Shown here: one piece after another, positions 12,520 to 23,663 of the stretch | How positions within the stretch are numbered: position 1 is the stretch's first letter | Layout: each line of letters opens with the position of its first letter | NCBI GenBank assembly: GCA_020080175.1 | Contig: JAGHQL010000044.1 | Coordinates: 87,906 to 151,905, forward strand | From: Glutinoglossum americanum | Taxonomy: Eukaryota; Ascomycota; Geoglossomycetes; Geoglossales; Geoglossaceae | Length of the DNA stretch: 64,000 bases | Direction: 5' to 3' | The notes under the pieces: generated by a model | What the model was told of the DNA's origin: nothing | What the model saw: only the letters and a program-made list of their open reading frames with translations | Databases searched by the model: none | Position numbers and translations under genes: made by a program

Positions 12520-15035
12520 ATGCCGAAGATCCTCTGCGTAGCGGAGAAGCCCTCCATCGCAAGAGCTGTCGCCGAACATCTTGCAGGACAGAAGCCAAAT
12601 TCAGTTAGCTGCCATTTGCCCATTCAACCATCAGTACTTGTCGCTGACCCGCCAGAGGCGCACAGGAGCGGATTATGTGATGAACTATGACTTTAATTTT
12701 TCATTCAGTCCGCCATGGGGCAGTTGCTCTGTGACAATGACAAGCGTCATCGGACATTTGCATACCCAGGACTTTGCCCATGCATACCGTACTTGGAAAT
12801 CATGCTCTCCCAGCGTATTGTTCGAGGCTCCGATAGAAAAATACGTTGACGATGTGAGGATGCCTCTCGAGAGTTTACCATGCTTGCTCCAAGTAGTAAT
12901 GATACCATAATAGAAAAAAAAGGCTATCGCGGATAACATCAACAGAGAAGCGAGAAACGCCAAAGCCTTGTTCATATGGACTGACTGTGACCGTGAGGGC
13001 GAATATATAGGCTCCGAGGTCAGTCAGATTGCGTTAAAAGCCAACCCTAACTTGGAAGTAAAGCGAGCAAAATTCAGCAACATTGAGAGAGCGTGGGACA
13101 TTCAAACCCCTAGAGTCAACAAATCATGAGGTGCTAACAGACTCCCAAGGCATGTGTTCCGAGCTGCCCGAAACCCTATCGATCTAGATGAGCGCCAAGT
13201 AAGTGCTGTTGCAGCTCGTTGTGAGTTAGACCTTCGCATCGGGGCATCCTTTACTAGGCTGCAGACGTTGAGCATCCAACCCCTCGGACCGGAACTCCAA
13301 AATGTCATAAGCTATGGTTTGTGCCACTCAAAGCCCCTTTTTTTATCAGGGGAGGGGGATGCTTTTTCCTACCTATTATGTATCGCACTTATCCCAAGTT
13401 AATCGCTAATACAGTGGCGCTCAGGGTCTTGCCAATTCCCGACCTTAGGATTCGTGGTTGACCGGTATTTCCGAGTCCGGAACTTTGTCCCAGAGACATT
13501 CTGGTATATTATGGTCGCCCACCTTCGGGACGACATCAACATTGCTTTTAGCTGGAGACGGGTGCATCTTTTCGACCGGATGGCGGTTACGATTCTATTT
13601 GAACGCTGCATTGTTTCCCGTATTGCGAAGGTAACAAAGGTACAGACAAAGCCGACAAGCAAATGGAGGCCGTTACCCTTAACGACGGTTGAGCTGCAAA
13701 AACTCGGCAGTAGGCTCTTGGGAATGGATAGTCAGACGGTGATGAAGGTAATGCTTCTTATGCAACATCTCACTGTCTATTATCGTTGATGATCCGCAGA
13801 TTGCAGAGGAACTTTATACCAAAGGCTTCATCAGTTATCCTCGGACAGAGACCGATCAATTTGACCGCGAAATGGACCTCAGGGCTCTAATTGAAAAGCA
13901 GACAGTAGATAAGAACTGGGGAGCTTATGCTCGGGGGTAAGCCTTCATTAAGCTATGCAGGTTTCGAAAGGCTGGCATTAATCTCCTTCAGACTTTTGGG
14001 GGGCAATTTCCGCCACCCACGCGCTGGTCGGAATAATGATCAAGCTCATCCGCCTATACACCCTGTCTCCTACGTCGCCAGTGATGCGCTGACCACTGGG
14101 GAGCATCGCCGCATTTATGAATTTGTTGTTCGTCGTTTCCTTGCGTGTTGTTCTGAGGATGCTAAAGGCGATGCAACAACAATCGAAATTGAGTTTGGAG
14201 ATGAAAATTTCCATGCTCACGGTCTTCTCGTGAGAGAGCGCAACTACTTGGATGTTTATCCCTATGAAAGATGGGAGAGCAGCCAGCAGCTACCAAACTT
14301 CACTGTTGACGAGCAATTTGTACCTACAGAAGCGGTCATGATGGAAGGGCAGACCGGACCACCTGGGTATCTTACAGAACCTGAACTGATCGCTCTAATG
14401 GATGCAAATGGGATAGGAACTGACGCAACAATGGCGGAACATATTGCAAAGATCAAAGAACGGGAGTATGTGATATGCCGGCCACGATCTGGGGTAGCTC
14501 GTCATGACGGCAATGGTGACGAGAGGGTGGTGGGTGGTGGCCGCGGAGGCCGAGGGCAACGAGGGAGAGGCGGAGGCCCAAGGGCTAGAGGAGCTGGTAG
14601 CGATGGAGGGAGAGGAGGTAGAAATACAATAGTGGAACTCATCCCCAGCACTCTCGGGGTAGCACTAGTTGAGGGCTATAATAGCATGGGGTTCGAATCG
14701 AGTCTCACCAAGCCGTTCCTAAGGAAAGAGGTAAGGAGCTAATTGCATATAGTTGGAGTGGACCCTAACACCAGCTGCAGATGGAGTTGAAAATGAAAGC
14801 GATTTGTGAAGGGCGTAAAACCAGGAGCGACGTCGTTGAAGAGAGTCTAGGCCAGTACAGAGAGGTGTTCATCATAACATCGAGGCGGATCGATATCCTC
14901 AAGATGGTATGTGAGCATCCGCGCTTGATCTCCACCTCTACCGCTCCGCGCAATCGTCCTCGAAGTTCTTAGCTGATGAAGTTGTCCGGATTTGGTCAGG
15001 CCATTAGAAAATACGTTCTTGGTGAAGGAGAGTGA
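12520..15035 (+). CDS. TOP3: DNA topoisomerase III
   Basis: Nine exons (12520-12603, 12656-12853, 12914-13092, 13150-13316, 13425-13747, 13800-13936, 13992-14730, 14781-14906, 14973-15035) give about 671 residues. The N-terminal Toprim domain begins MPKILCVAEKPSIA and has DCDRE at about residues 118-122. The catalytic tyrosine lies in FISYPRTETD (Tyr at about 330), followed by PRAGR and HPPIHP. Type IA enzymes cut one strand through this tyrosine. Top3 works with the RecQ helicase Sgs1 and Rmi1 to dissolve recombination intermediates. A Gly/Arg-rich (RGG-type) insert sits near residues 540-575, a possible nucleic-acid-binding patch. The exon 3 acceptor is ambiguous by three lysine codons (TAG at 12913 or AAG at 12922). 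Yeast Top3 has 656 residues, so the length fits. No C-terminal zinc fingers are present. Confidence 0.93.
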
Positions 15036-16263
15036 TGCCCTGCTTAGCCGTGCGGCTGTATCAGTCTGTGTCATATCCCGGTTTCTTGCATCAATTCTCG
15101 CGGCGGGGGATCGCCATTCTTGAATTAATCCTCGGTTTCTTTTTTTCCCTCTCGAATATGTTTGGCTTTGTTTTTTTTTTTTTTTTCCTTTCTCTTAAGT
15201 GGGTTTCTTTTGTTTTTCCTTCAGTAGTTATTTTGTCGACTCTATCTCTCCCAGGATCGGGGCAAACAAGCGTTCAGTTCCGGTTCTGGCTCACTATGCA
15301 TAAGCACCTCAACTTCCCCGCCTCATGGCTGTCCATTAAAAGCAATTAAATATAGGACATCCGATACAAACGCAGAAGATGCAAGATGCTATGGACTGTG
15401 ATAACCCAAAATGAATAGAGACTATGAGAGAAGATATGGGAACCGGAGAAAGCCTCACAAGCGTATGGGACAGCATCAGCTCAGGACGACGTCCACTTCG
15501 GACCATTCGTCGGGATAAACGTCCCAGCACCGGCTTGGTAGATTGCAGCGATATTCTAAGGGCGGCGAAATACAGCGATCGGGCAAGCAAGAACGTGCAA
15601 GATGGGTGGCCCGAAATGAACCAGGCGGCGAGGGACGCCTTCCGCAACAGCTTTAGCTGCCACAGCCAATTTCCGGCGATTCCCACCTGCATGCCAACCA
15701 GCCAGGTGTCACTGGTTCCATTCACCACTCGCTCACCACTCGCTCACCTAACGAACGAACCGCTCACCTTGCTGCGTCTGTGCTGCTGCTTCGCGAAAAC
15801 GACTCGAAACCCGAACCCTTAGATTCTCCTAGCAATCACTAAACTTTTGCAGTTATCCCCTCATCCGACTACCGGCGTTGTTTCCCGTCCCACTCCACAA
15901 CAAGAACCAAAGAATCAGTACCCCGTTCTCAGCCCGCACTTATAATAAAATCGCGTTTCACTGTTACCATTTCATCCTTCAGTCATTGTCTAGGTGTTCA
16001 TTCGAATCTCTCCCCCGAGCAGCATCTACAGCTGTCAACAGCTCGCGTCGCAAGACTAGACGTCACGAACTCTACTGCAGCCCCGACACCCGTCTCCGTC
16101 CCACGCCAACGCCAACGCCAACGCCAGCGCCAGTCACCAACCACGGCTATTACACTACTTGCCCAAGCAGTGAGAACATACGGAATAGTTCTCGCCTTTA
16201 CCACACTCGCTGCGCCCGACTCATCCTAGCTTTCCGCAGCGACAAAAAACACGTCTACGGAAA
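15036..16263. other. Intergenic region upstream of STB3
   Basis: Contains long T-rich tracts near 15,140-15,220, then a stretch with short CCAACG-type repeats near 16,108-16,135. One ATG-initiated frame (15,424-15,822, 132 codons) and an overlapping antisense frame exist, but neither has a recognisable domain, so no gene is called. The pyrimidine-rich sequence just before 16,264 fits a fungal 5' leader. Confidence 0.45.
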
Positions 16264-17514
16264 ATGCCTTCCATGAACAAGAGCGGCTCAAACGCCTTCA
16301 CCGGCGCGACAGCTTCGGTCGACATACCTAGGCCACATGCTCGCGATAGTGGTTTCTTTGTTAGCAGGGACTCCTTCGCTGCGGTCACGGCTAGATCTCT
16401 TCCTGCCCACCATCACGCCCAAATGCTACCTACACCTCCAAACTCCATATCGCCTGCCCTTCATCCCCATGGATTTAAGCTTCAAGGTCCGGTTTCACAA
16501 GTTGATTCGGACATCGACCTTCAGGACGAGACAACAGAGATACAATACGACGAAGCAGTCCGGCCTCAACACGGCTTTGCCATACCAAACAACGACTCTG
16601 ATACTGCGGGACCCGACGTTGCAGGGGCCATCACTCCTGCACTCTTGGCAAAGCATCATTTACCCGAAATTCTTCTCGCGCATGGTCCTTTGGCTATTCG
16701 CCATGTCATGGGCTATCTTACAACATCGGTTCCTGGATTCTCAAGGATACCACCGGCCAAAGCCCGGAGATTGGTAGTAGGCGCGTTGGAAGGCCGAGGC
16801 AATGGCGGGGAAGGGGGAGACTTCAATGGGGACGTGCTATTTGAGAAAGTGGGCTGGGGCCGTTGGGATGCAAGAGTAAAGGGACAACCGCCTAGAGAGA
16901 ACAGGGGGATACAGCAAAGTTCGCTGATTGGTGGTAATCCCTCGCCTCCGGCTAGTGTACCTTCTTCATATTCTGCGGGCGGGCTCCCAATACCGAACGG
17001 AGCGGGCTGGATGGAAAGGAGCAGGGCCGATCAACCCTCGACAAGCTGGGCAGGTGACTCGGCAGTCTTCTCCCATGATGATGACATGGATATCGCATAC
17101 CAGGAGGATATCACCATGCTTGAGCACGAAGCGGACAAAATGTCATTGGATGGCGACGAATCCTGCTCCTCTTCCGAAGCGCCAGAGGATGGGCTTGTTC
17201 TGGAAGAGGGGCTGGACGACATTACAGACGACGAAGATTGGGCCCAGATTGGAGCGGCCGCTTTGCGGCAGGGGGGCTTCCCGTCAGCCACTGGTGGAGG
17301 CTGCAATTATCTCTCCAGCCATGTACATTCTGGAGACCGTGGGGGTGGACCATCTTCGGCTGCATTGGCAAAGTCCATACCTCCGAACTTTATACATAAT
17401 TCCAGAGAGTCGCCCGATTACGTTGGCTTTTCCCATACTACTAGTTTTGGCGTTGGATCTGATTCTCAGGAGCGAGAGGCTATTGAGGCGTTGGTGCGTT
17501 TGAGTTCTGTGTAA
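16264..17514 (+). CDS. STB3: Stb3-type Sin3-binding / RRPE-binding protein
   Basis: A single uninterrupted exon encodes 416 residues. Residues about 121-203 form the Stb3 domain: ITPALLAKHHLPEILLAHGP, then IRHVMGYLTTSVPGFSRIPP, AKARRLVVGALE and, after a Gly-rich insertion, VLFEKVGWGRWDA. In yeast Stb3 binds the ribosomal RNA processing element upstream of ribosome-biogenesis genes, and binds Sin3 to repress them when TORC1 or Sch9 signalling is low. The flanks are disordered. The N-terminus has a MLPTPPNSISP Ser/Pro patch. The C-terminal half is acidic (DDDMD, DDITDDEDW), which could serve in partner binding. The 5' leader is pyrimidine-rich. The family call is firm; transfer of the yeast role is inference. 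Confidence 0.9.
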   Translation: MPSMNKSGSNAFTGATASVDIPRPHARDSGFFVSRDSFAAVTARSLPAHHHAQMLPTPPNSISPALHPHGFKLQGPVSQVDSDIDLQDETTEIQYDEAVRPQHGFAIPNNDSDTAGPDVAGAITPALLAKHHLPEILLAHGPLAIRHVMGYLTTSVPGFSRIPPAKARRLVVGALEGRGNGGEGGDFNGDVLFEKVGWGRWDARVKGQPPRENRGIQQSSLIGGNPSPPASVPSSYSAGGLPIPNGAGWMERSRADQPSTSWAGDSAVFSHDDDMDIAYQEDITMLEHEADKMSLDGDESCSSSEAPEDGLVLEEGLDDITDDEDWAQIGAAALRQGGFPSATGGGCNYLSSHVHSGDRGGGPSSAALAKSIPPNFIHNSRESPDYVGFSHTTSFGVGSDSQEREAIEALVRLSSV

Positions 17515-18117
17515 CATCTAGGTGGCGTTCTCGAGCATTTTTTGGGTGGCCGGAATCTTTCTACTTGGTGTCAGTCATGGGTCGCCGGCGGGCGATGGTT
17601 AGGAAAGGAGCTCAATGCGGCGTTTCGTTCAAACCGGAGACCTTGAGTGTGGTACGGATGCGCTCGGTTTCCACGAACACGTTTTCCAATCATAAATTCA
17701 GCGAACGACGCATATATTCACGTATATACGCCCTCTTGTGCATTCTCCCCTTTACCCAACACTACTCATTATCAATATACATTATTAATATACCCGTCGT
17801 GGAGCGGGGAAGCTCTCTTCATCGACGGATGTGTGGTACGCTTAATCAGCGGCAAATTTTTCAGGAGTGAAGGGTAGACTCTCTCCATATATATATTCTT
17901 AGGGATACCGGAAAAAGCCCGTCTGTCCATACAAATATATGTTGACAGTGGAATGTCAGTCAGTGAGTTCACGAACGTGAAGTTTGTATTCTAGCAGTAT
18001 CAACAGGGGCGAGTGTTACTCTGTCTTCGAAAACCATCATCAACATAAAGCTTTTTTCCCTACAAAGTAACGTTGGAGGGAGCATTCAAGCAATATAACG
18101 AGATTTAAATTAGAGCA
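17515..18117. other. STB3 3' flank grading into the repeat island
   Basis: Holds the STB3 3' end and non-coding AT-richer sequence. No frame has a recognisable domain. The first repeat element begins at about 18,118. Confidence 0.45.
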
Positions 18118-18641
18118 GTAGGCTGCCCACTGGGGTAGGGTAGTGCCGAGCCTTGGCGCGGCCATTTGACAACACGAGACCCTGGTGTGTCATTTTAGGG
18201 TGCATCGGTTAGCTGCATTTTGAAATTTTTGTCAAAACTCGGTCACAGGTAGGCTGCACATCGGGTCGGGTAGGGCCGGGTTTCGGCACCTTCAACCCGG
18301 CTGCTTGGCGACCCGCGGGTAGGGTCGGGTTGTAGGGTCTCAACCCTACCCTATACCAGTGGCGGGTCGGGTTTGTCAAGAAACCCTGTGTTAAACCCAA
18401 TTAGGTTAGATTTTGCCAAGATATTGTGTGCTAAGCCAAATTGAGAAATTGGAAAAAAGGTCGAAATTTTAATTGATGCAATAGGACCCCTAAAATGACT
18501 GCTACAAAAGGAAAAATTCCTGACCGGGTACCCTGCCCGACCCTACCCTACCCGATGGCCGGGTTTTACCCAGGGTCGGGTCGGGTACCCGAAACCCGTT
18601 GCGCAGTCTACTGGTACTATCCGACCCAATGCACAGCCTAC
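18118..18641. repeat. Outer copy of a GGGTCGGG-rich element carrying an inserted copy
   Basis: Starts with GTAGGCTG at 18,118 and ends with the inverted complement CAGCCTAC at 18,641. A second element of the same kind occupies 18,249-18,611 inside it. The ends therefore behave as short terminal inverted repeats of a non-autonomous DNA element. No target-site duplication could be read. There is no coding capacity. Confidence 0.5.
18249..18611. repeat. GGGTCGGG-rich MITE-like element, copy A
   Basis: About 363 bp bounded by GTAGGCTGCAC at the left and GCGCAGTCTAC at the right, imperfect inverted repeats. The subterminal zones are packed with GGGTCGGG/GGGTAGGG on the left and the complementary CCCGACCC/CCCTACCC on the right. 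The AT-rich middle is non-coding. It is the fullest of the three copies seen. Confidence 0.6.
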
Positions 18642-18663
18642 CCAAGGCAATAATATATATAGT

Positions 18664-18868
18664 TAGGCTGCGCATCGGGTCGGGTAGGGCCGGGTTTTGG
18701 CACCTTCAACCCGGCCGCTTGGCGACCCGTGGGTAGGGTTGTAGGGTCTCAACCCTACCCTATACCGGTGGCGGGTCGGGATTGCCAAGAAACCCTGTGT
18801 TAAACCCAATTAGGACCCTGTTTTACCCAGGGTCGGGTCAGGTACCCGAAACCCGTTACTCAGTCTAA
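18664..18868. repeat. GGGTCGGG-rich element, internally deleted copy B
   Basis: Matches both ends of copy A closely but lacks about 150 bp of its middle. The junction follows the AACCCAATTAG text shared with copy A. The same ends and a missing centre are the usual look of a non-autonomous deletion derivative. Confidence 0.6.
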
Positions 18869-18889
18869 CTGCTATTTCTCACGCTGCCC

Positions 18890-19198
18890 ACCTTTTTGCT
18901 ATTGTCACTTTTCTTGCTGCTGCTTTTCTTCTTGCTATTCTTCTTGCTGTTGCCGCTATTTTCCTTGCTGCTTACTTTGCTATTTTCCTTGCTGCTTACT
19001 CCGCTGTTTTCCTTATTGCTTACTCCGCTACTGCTCATTCTGCTTACTCTGTTGCTGCTTACTCTGCTGTCCACTCTGCTGCTGATTCTGCTCACTCTGT
19101 CACTGCTTACTCTGCAATCCATTCTGCTACTCATTCTGCTCACTCTGTTGCTACTCACTCTGTTGTTTACTCTACTACTTATTTTAATGACTTCTTGA
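18890..19198. repeat. Ser-codon-like minisatellite (TTACTCTGCTGCT type)
   Basis: An imperfect short-period repeat built from CTGCT, TTACTC and TCCTTG units. Both strands stay open only because the unit is a multiple of three: poly-Ser/Arg/Lys on the minus strand, poly-Leu on the plus. Nothing suggests expression, so it is listed as a simple repeat and not a gene. Confidence 0.6.
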
Positions 19199-19300
19199 AT
19201 ATAATATATAATATACTCAATTCAAGCTTGAATTCTAGACTACTCAAAGTCTTTCCAAGCTTTTATTCAATTTCCTATTGTATCTTTTTGTGTTCTAAGA

Positions 19301-19634
19301 GTGTAAGGGATGCAGCTAGCATTGCCTATACCACTTCCACTTGCCTCACTGGATTGGTGCCAGCATAGTGCCTTTGTTCTGAGGGCTTTCAGGTGTAATG
19401 TCATATATCATAGACCTCACACCTCTTTTGAAGGGGGTCACTGGCCTCATTAGAAGGACAGCAATTAGTTCTATTACATATTAAATGACAATGGATTCTA
19501 ACTCTTTATATAGTTGCACCATGAAGGTGTAATGCCATATAACCTAATTGTTTAGCCGTAGTGGTCATACTGACTGCATAGATGCTGGCACACTGCTACT
19601 GCAACTTATCAGATCTACGCTAAGGTCTAACAAA
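19301..19634 (+). repeat. Left arm of a 334-bp inverted repeat
   Basis: This arm matches, in reverse complement, 20,225-20,558 along its full 334 bp, with many C/T and G/A differences. Shared landmarks include TTGCCTATACCACTTCCACT and GATTGGTGCCAG. The two arms enclose about 590 bp. The differences are mostly transitions, as expected from RIP. Confidence 0.75.
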
Positions 19635-19639
19635 GAGGC

Positions 19640-19850
19640 CCTTTCTTGATCATTATAATTTTCTTCAAATATCCCTAACTTGCTTCAATTATATTAAGTT
19701 CTAGAGAGTTACCAGACCATAATGAGTGCTGTACTCCAAATATATTGTAAAGTTTCACTTGACTATAATACACACATGAGGGAGCTTTATCCTCTTAAAT
19801 AAAAGTATTAGTGTCACAGTATATGGAGCTGCAAGGAGTAGAGCTTATAA
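19640..19850 (-). pseudogene. Fragment of a Tc1/mariner transposase
   Basis: Read on the minus strand, the text recalls the C-terminal catalytic part of the element at 32,184-33,720. It has an EDKAPS-like DxAP box, then an LWSGNSLELNIIE-like counterpart of the WPGNSLDLNAIE block, then KKGPL. Stops interrupt it. Only about 200 bp can be followed. It lies between the inverted-repeat arms. Confidence 0.55.
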
Positions 19851-19892
19851 GCTTAGATCAGTATGTAGTCTGTACTTGAGCCAAGCCTACAA
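19846..19892. repeat. Short fragment of LTR family 1
   Basis: Contains text close to the GCTTAGATCAGTATAGGGTC region near one end of the LTRs at 23,664, 24,611 and 25,555. It is cut off by the GGGTCGGG element that follows. Confidence 0.5.
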
Positions 19893-20205
19893 GTAGGCTG
19901 CGCATCGGGTCAGGTAGGGCCGGGTTTTGGTACCTTTAACCCAGCCGCTTGGTAACCCTCAGGTAGGGTCGGGTTGTAGGGTCTTAACTCTACCTTATAC
20001 CAGTGACAGGTTGGGTTTGTCAAGAAATACTGTGTTAAATCTAATTAGGTTAAATTTTGCCAAGATATTGTGCGCTAAGCCAAATTAAGTAATTGAAAAA
20101 AAATCAAAATTTTAATTGATACTATAGAACCCCTGAAATGACTACTAGAAAAGATAAAATATCTGGCCAAGTACCTTACCCGATCCTACTCTAGGTAGAG
20201 TTTTG
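19893..20205. repeat. GGGTCGGG-rich element, RIP-eroded copy C
   Basis: Begins GTAGGCTGCGCATCGGGT like copies A and B and follows copy A to about 20,205, where it is truncated. Many C-to-T and G-to-A changes relative to A show stronger erosion. It lies between the 334-bp inverted repeats. Confidence 0.6.
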
Positions 20206-20224
20206 AATATTATAACTCTACCTA

Positions 20225-20558
20225 TTTGTTAGACCTTAGTGTAAGTCTGATAGGTTGCAGTGGTAGTGTGCCAGCGTTTACGCAGTCAGTATGACCACTA
20301 CGGCTAAATAATCAAATTATATGATATTATACCTTTGTAGCATAGCTATATAGAGAGCTAAAATCTATTGTCATTCAATATGTAATAGAACTAATTGCTA
20401 TCCTCTTAATGAGGCCAGTAACCCCCTTCAAAAGGGGTGCAGAGTCCATAATACATGATATTATACCCAAAAGCTCTCAGAATGAAGGTGCTGTACTGGC
20501 ACCAATCCAGCGAGACAAGTGGAAGTGGTATAGGCAATACTAGTTACATCCTTTACAC
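20225..20558 (-). repeat. Right arm of the 334-bp inverted repeat
   Basis: Reverse-complement partner of 19,301-19,634 with equal length and aligned ends (GTGTAAGGGA at the left arm, TCCTTTACAC at the right). An eroded LTR starts at the next base. Confidence 0.75.
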
Positions 20559-21344
20559 TATTACAGTAGCTGCCAGGTAATAGCTCAGTTAGCTACTAAA
20601 TAAGCTAAGAAGAAGAGCTAACTTTAAGGAAGGCTAGTAAAGTATAGGGAAGACTACCCTATATATAATATATTAAGTTAGTGATATATGAATAGGATCC
20701 ACAAGGCCCTGTTAATAATATCATAAAAAAACTTTATATAGAAGTACAGTTAGTAGTGAAAGATATAGCCAACGATGAAGAAACTATATAGGCAGTATAA
20801 AAACTCTATATAAGAGTATAACTGGTAGTAAAGAAATTATATGAGTATTATAAGAACTTTACATGAGAGTATAACTAGCAATGAAAGAATTATATAAACA
20901 TCATAAGAACTTTACATGAGAGTATAACTAGCAATGAAAGAATTATATAAATATCATAAGAATTCTATATGGAATCATAGTCAATAACAAAAGGCATAGC
21001 TGATGATAAGAGAACTATATAGGTATTATGAGAACTACACAATAGAAGCACAGCTAGTAGTGAAAGATTTATATGCATATATAGAAGGGACTGGGCAAGT
21101 CCTTACTCATAAACTTTTTAGGGCTATTAGTATATATAGAAGACTAAGAAGGGTTCGAAAGAGAACCTCATTAGTCAATACTATAATCTTAAATCAACTA
21201 TCAAAACTAATAAATCTATCTTCTCCATTATATTACACAACTAACCTCTCTTACTTTTTTATAACCAGCTCTTTAGAGTTAACTCATTCTTAATATTTAC
21301 AGCATCTAATCTTCACAGCCTAGCTTATATAAGTAACTATTATA
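20559..21344 (-). mobile_element. RIP-eroded LTR, family 3
   Basis: This 786-bp stretch aligns in reverse orientation with the well-preserved solo LTR at 34,043-34,708. Shared landmarks are AAGCTGAGAAGAAG, GGAAGGC, CTACCCTATA, the repeated TTC(T)ATG(T)GAAG units and the terminal AGCTTATATAAG. Nearly every difference is C-to-T or G-to-A. The ends read TA...TA where the intact copy has TG...CA. It contains extra copies of the internal ~58-bp unit, which explains its greater length. No target-site duplication could be confirmed. Confidence 0.7.
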
Positions 21345-21530
21345 ATATATAATAAACATTCAACAATAAACTAAATATTATAAAATAATAAGAATGTACA
21401 TTTTCAGAATCTACATTACTATACAAGCAAGTTATCATTTATGTAACTTAAGTTAGTTACTTAGTCACAGAAACTTAAATAGTCTTGTTAGATAACTGAC
21501 TATAAGTTATAACATTTACTAGATTAAATT
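21345..21530. mobile_element. RIP-eroded fragment of LTR family 2
   Basis: Corresponds to the right half of the cleaner copy at about 43,200-43,570 (the AAGAATGTA..TTTCAGAATC and GTTAC..AGGCTCAAATAG blocks), with heavy C-to-T and G-to-A loss. A third fragment lies at 25,890-26,100. Confidence 0.55.
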
Positions 21531-23663
21531 ACTAAATGGTAATTTGGCTGCCATTTTGAAGGGGGTTCGACTGCTGTTTTTTGCTACCAACTTGCCAACA
21601 TATTGTGCTGCTTTAATGCTCACTTACCAAAAGCTAAGGTGGCAACACCTTGAGGACCTAAAAGAAGTACTGCCTGAATCCTCTTTCTCAATTCCTGTTT
21701 GTGACTTTTTGAGGAGTCAAAAAAGGATCCTTACCTCTCTCCTGTCTTATAATAGCTGTTCTCCTCCTCCATCCTCTTTTTTCCCATATACTCTGTTTCT
21801 TTTTGCCTTTCTTCTATTGTTACTTAGTGAACTATTTGCTTTAATTGTCATTATCATTATCTCCCTCAGCAAGTTTAATATGCACCGTTGTCAACAGGCT
21901 GATTGCTCTTCTGATGACAGTAATGGGTCTGATATCGAGAGCTACTTTGACACTGAAGATGAGAAGAATGACCCTAATACTAATCCAACTGATTTTGATA
22001 TGGATGTCGAGGGAGATAACAGGGCAGACATATCGTGGCTTCTTGATGAGAACAAAGATTACCCACTAAAATACTATCTCAATCAAGAGGATGAGTTTGA
22101 TGAGTCCGAGTACATAAATGAGGATTATAGCAACAACAGCTGCCTCCTCTTGAATTTCATCGAAGAATAGTTTTTTCAGTATGCTTTGTTCTATTTACTG
22201 TCTCCCATATATCAGATCGATCTAACCCACTTCCAGGTACTGTAAGTACACATGCAAGAATTTTGAACGGATGATGAGAGACATCTTGCTCTATGTTATT
22301 AATGCTTTCTTTAATTGACTACTTAATCAGTGTCAAGGGAAGGAAGGGAAGAGAGTTCGCGGTGTCCGGTCAGCCAATACCTTTGGGACATACTGGAAGG
22401 TCTTTTGACTTGTACATGAGAGGGTAACAGGCAAAAAGATTAGAGGAGAGATCAACAGAAAGATACATCAGGTAAGTCATATTTCATATACCTATTGATC
22501 TTTTTATAAGGTAGGTGTCATAAATTACTAGTTCCGATACCTGGAAGGCATATTGGGTAGATTCTATTAAGACGATACTAAACTAGAGGAAGAAGGAGGG
22601 TATGGGATGTGCGAAAGTTATATACACATAAGCATAATACTGTATGGCCGCACAGTGCCAGCGAGTCATAGTCTTAACACTGAGGCTCCACGAGTTTTGC
22701 ACTGAATATCAAGAGTTAGCCCTAGTACCATAGCCTATAGCAGGCTACACGTGAGTTATACGTAGGCCGCTATAGTTGTAACAGTAGGAGACTAATTACT
22801 GATAAACGTTTGTATTATCTCTGCAGATCTTGAGGAAACTAATGAAGAAGCACAAGCTCATAAAGGGAAAACACGAAAAGACGGTAATGTACATCGAGGA
22901 TCTCATAGAATACCTTCAGACTAACCTGACTACAATGAAGAAGTGATATACGTACGGCCAGTACCGAATTCAGCTTGCTCTATTCTGCCAGCTAGCTGGT
23001 TTCTTTGGAAATTACCCTCAAGTGCTTTTCAACCTCCGGTACCGGGACATCATTGTGACTCTGCTTCGGGACCCGAATAGTAGCCCACATTGGATCTTAA
23101 TAGAATTTACATGTAAGTTCATAAAGCAATTTCTTGAAGTAAAAGATATGTAAGTTTTATGCTCGTTCTTTTCTCCCAGTACGTCCTTTGTTCGTCTCCT
23201 GTTCGAAGTACTACTAACACGGATACTAGAAACAAATTTCCCTTTCCTGAGATCATCTTTGATCCCTCCCTCATTCTCAACCCATATATCTTTTTTCTAG
23301 GTCTCATCTTTGCCGACCGAGCCTTTGCAGCCCCAAATCTCATATCTGCTAGGCAATTAAGTAGACTGGATATTCGACCTGGCTATCAGCAGCTAGAATT
23401 GCTTCTAAAGCTGAGTATACTTGATGTCCCTGTCTTTCGAAAGTTGGTCAGGACAGGATATGGGTATGAGATCTCACCATACGAACCTCTATTATACGCA
23501 ACTCTATTATCGCTGATGAAGGTAATTGACATCATCGCTGGGTTCCTCCAACCCATACGTTTATACTGTCTCTGCTATGGCATAGGTAATGAGTTTAATT
23601 AGAGTAGTATATACCATCTATTTCCAAATCTATCTCCTTAGTGGAGACATGCTAATAGCCCAC

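Noticed and set aside
15424-15822. ATG-started ORF of 132 codons upstream of STB3
   Set aside because: No recognisable domain, an equally long antisense frame overlaps it, and it lies in the likely STB3 promoter and leader region.
18249-18868. Telomere-like GGGTAGGG/GGGTCGGG runs suggesting a telomere or subtelomere
   Set aside because: The motif is confined to discrete elements with inverted ends and appears in both orientations within each. A telomeric array would be uniform and one-sided.
18896-19198. 100-codon frame rich in Leu, or Ser on the opposite strand
   Set aside because: A short-period simple repeat with open frames on both strands and no independent sign of coding.
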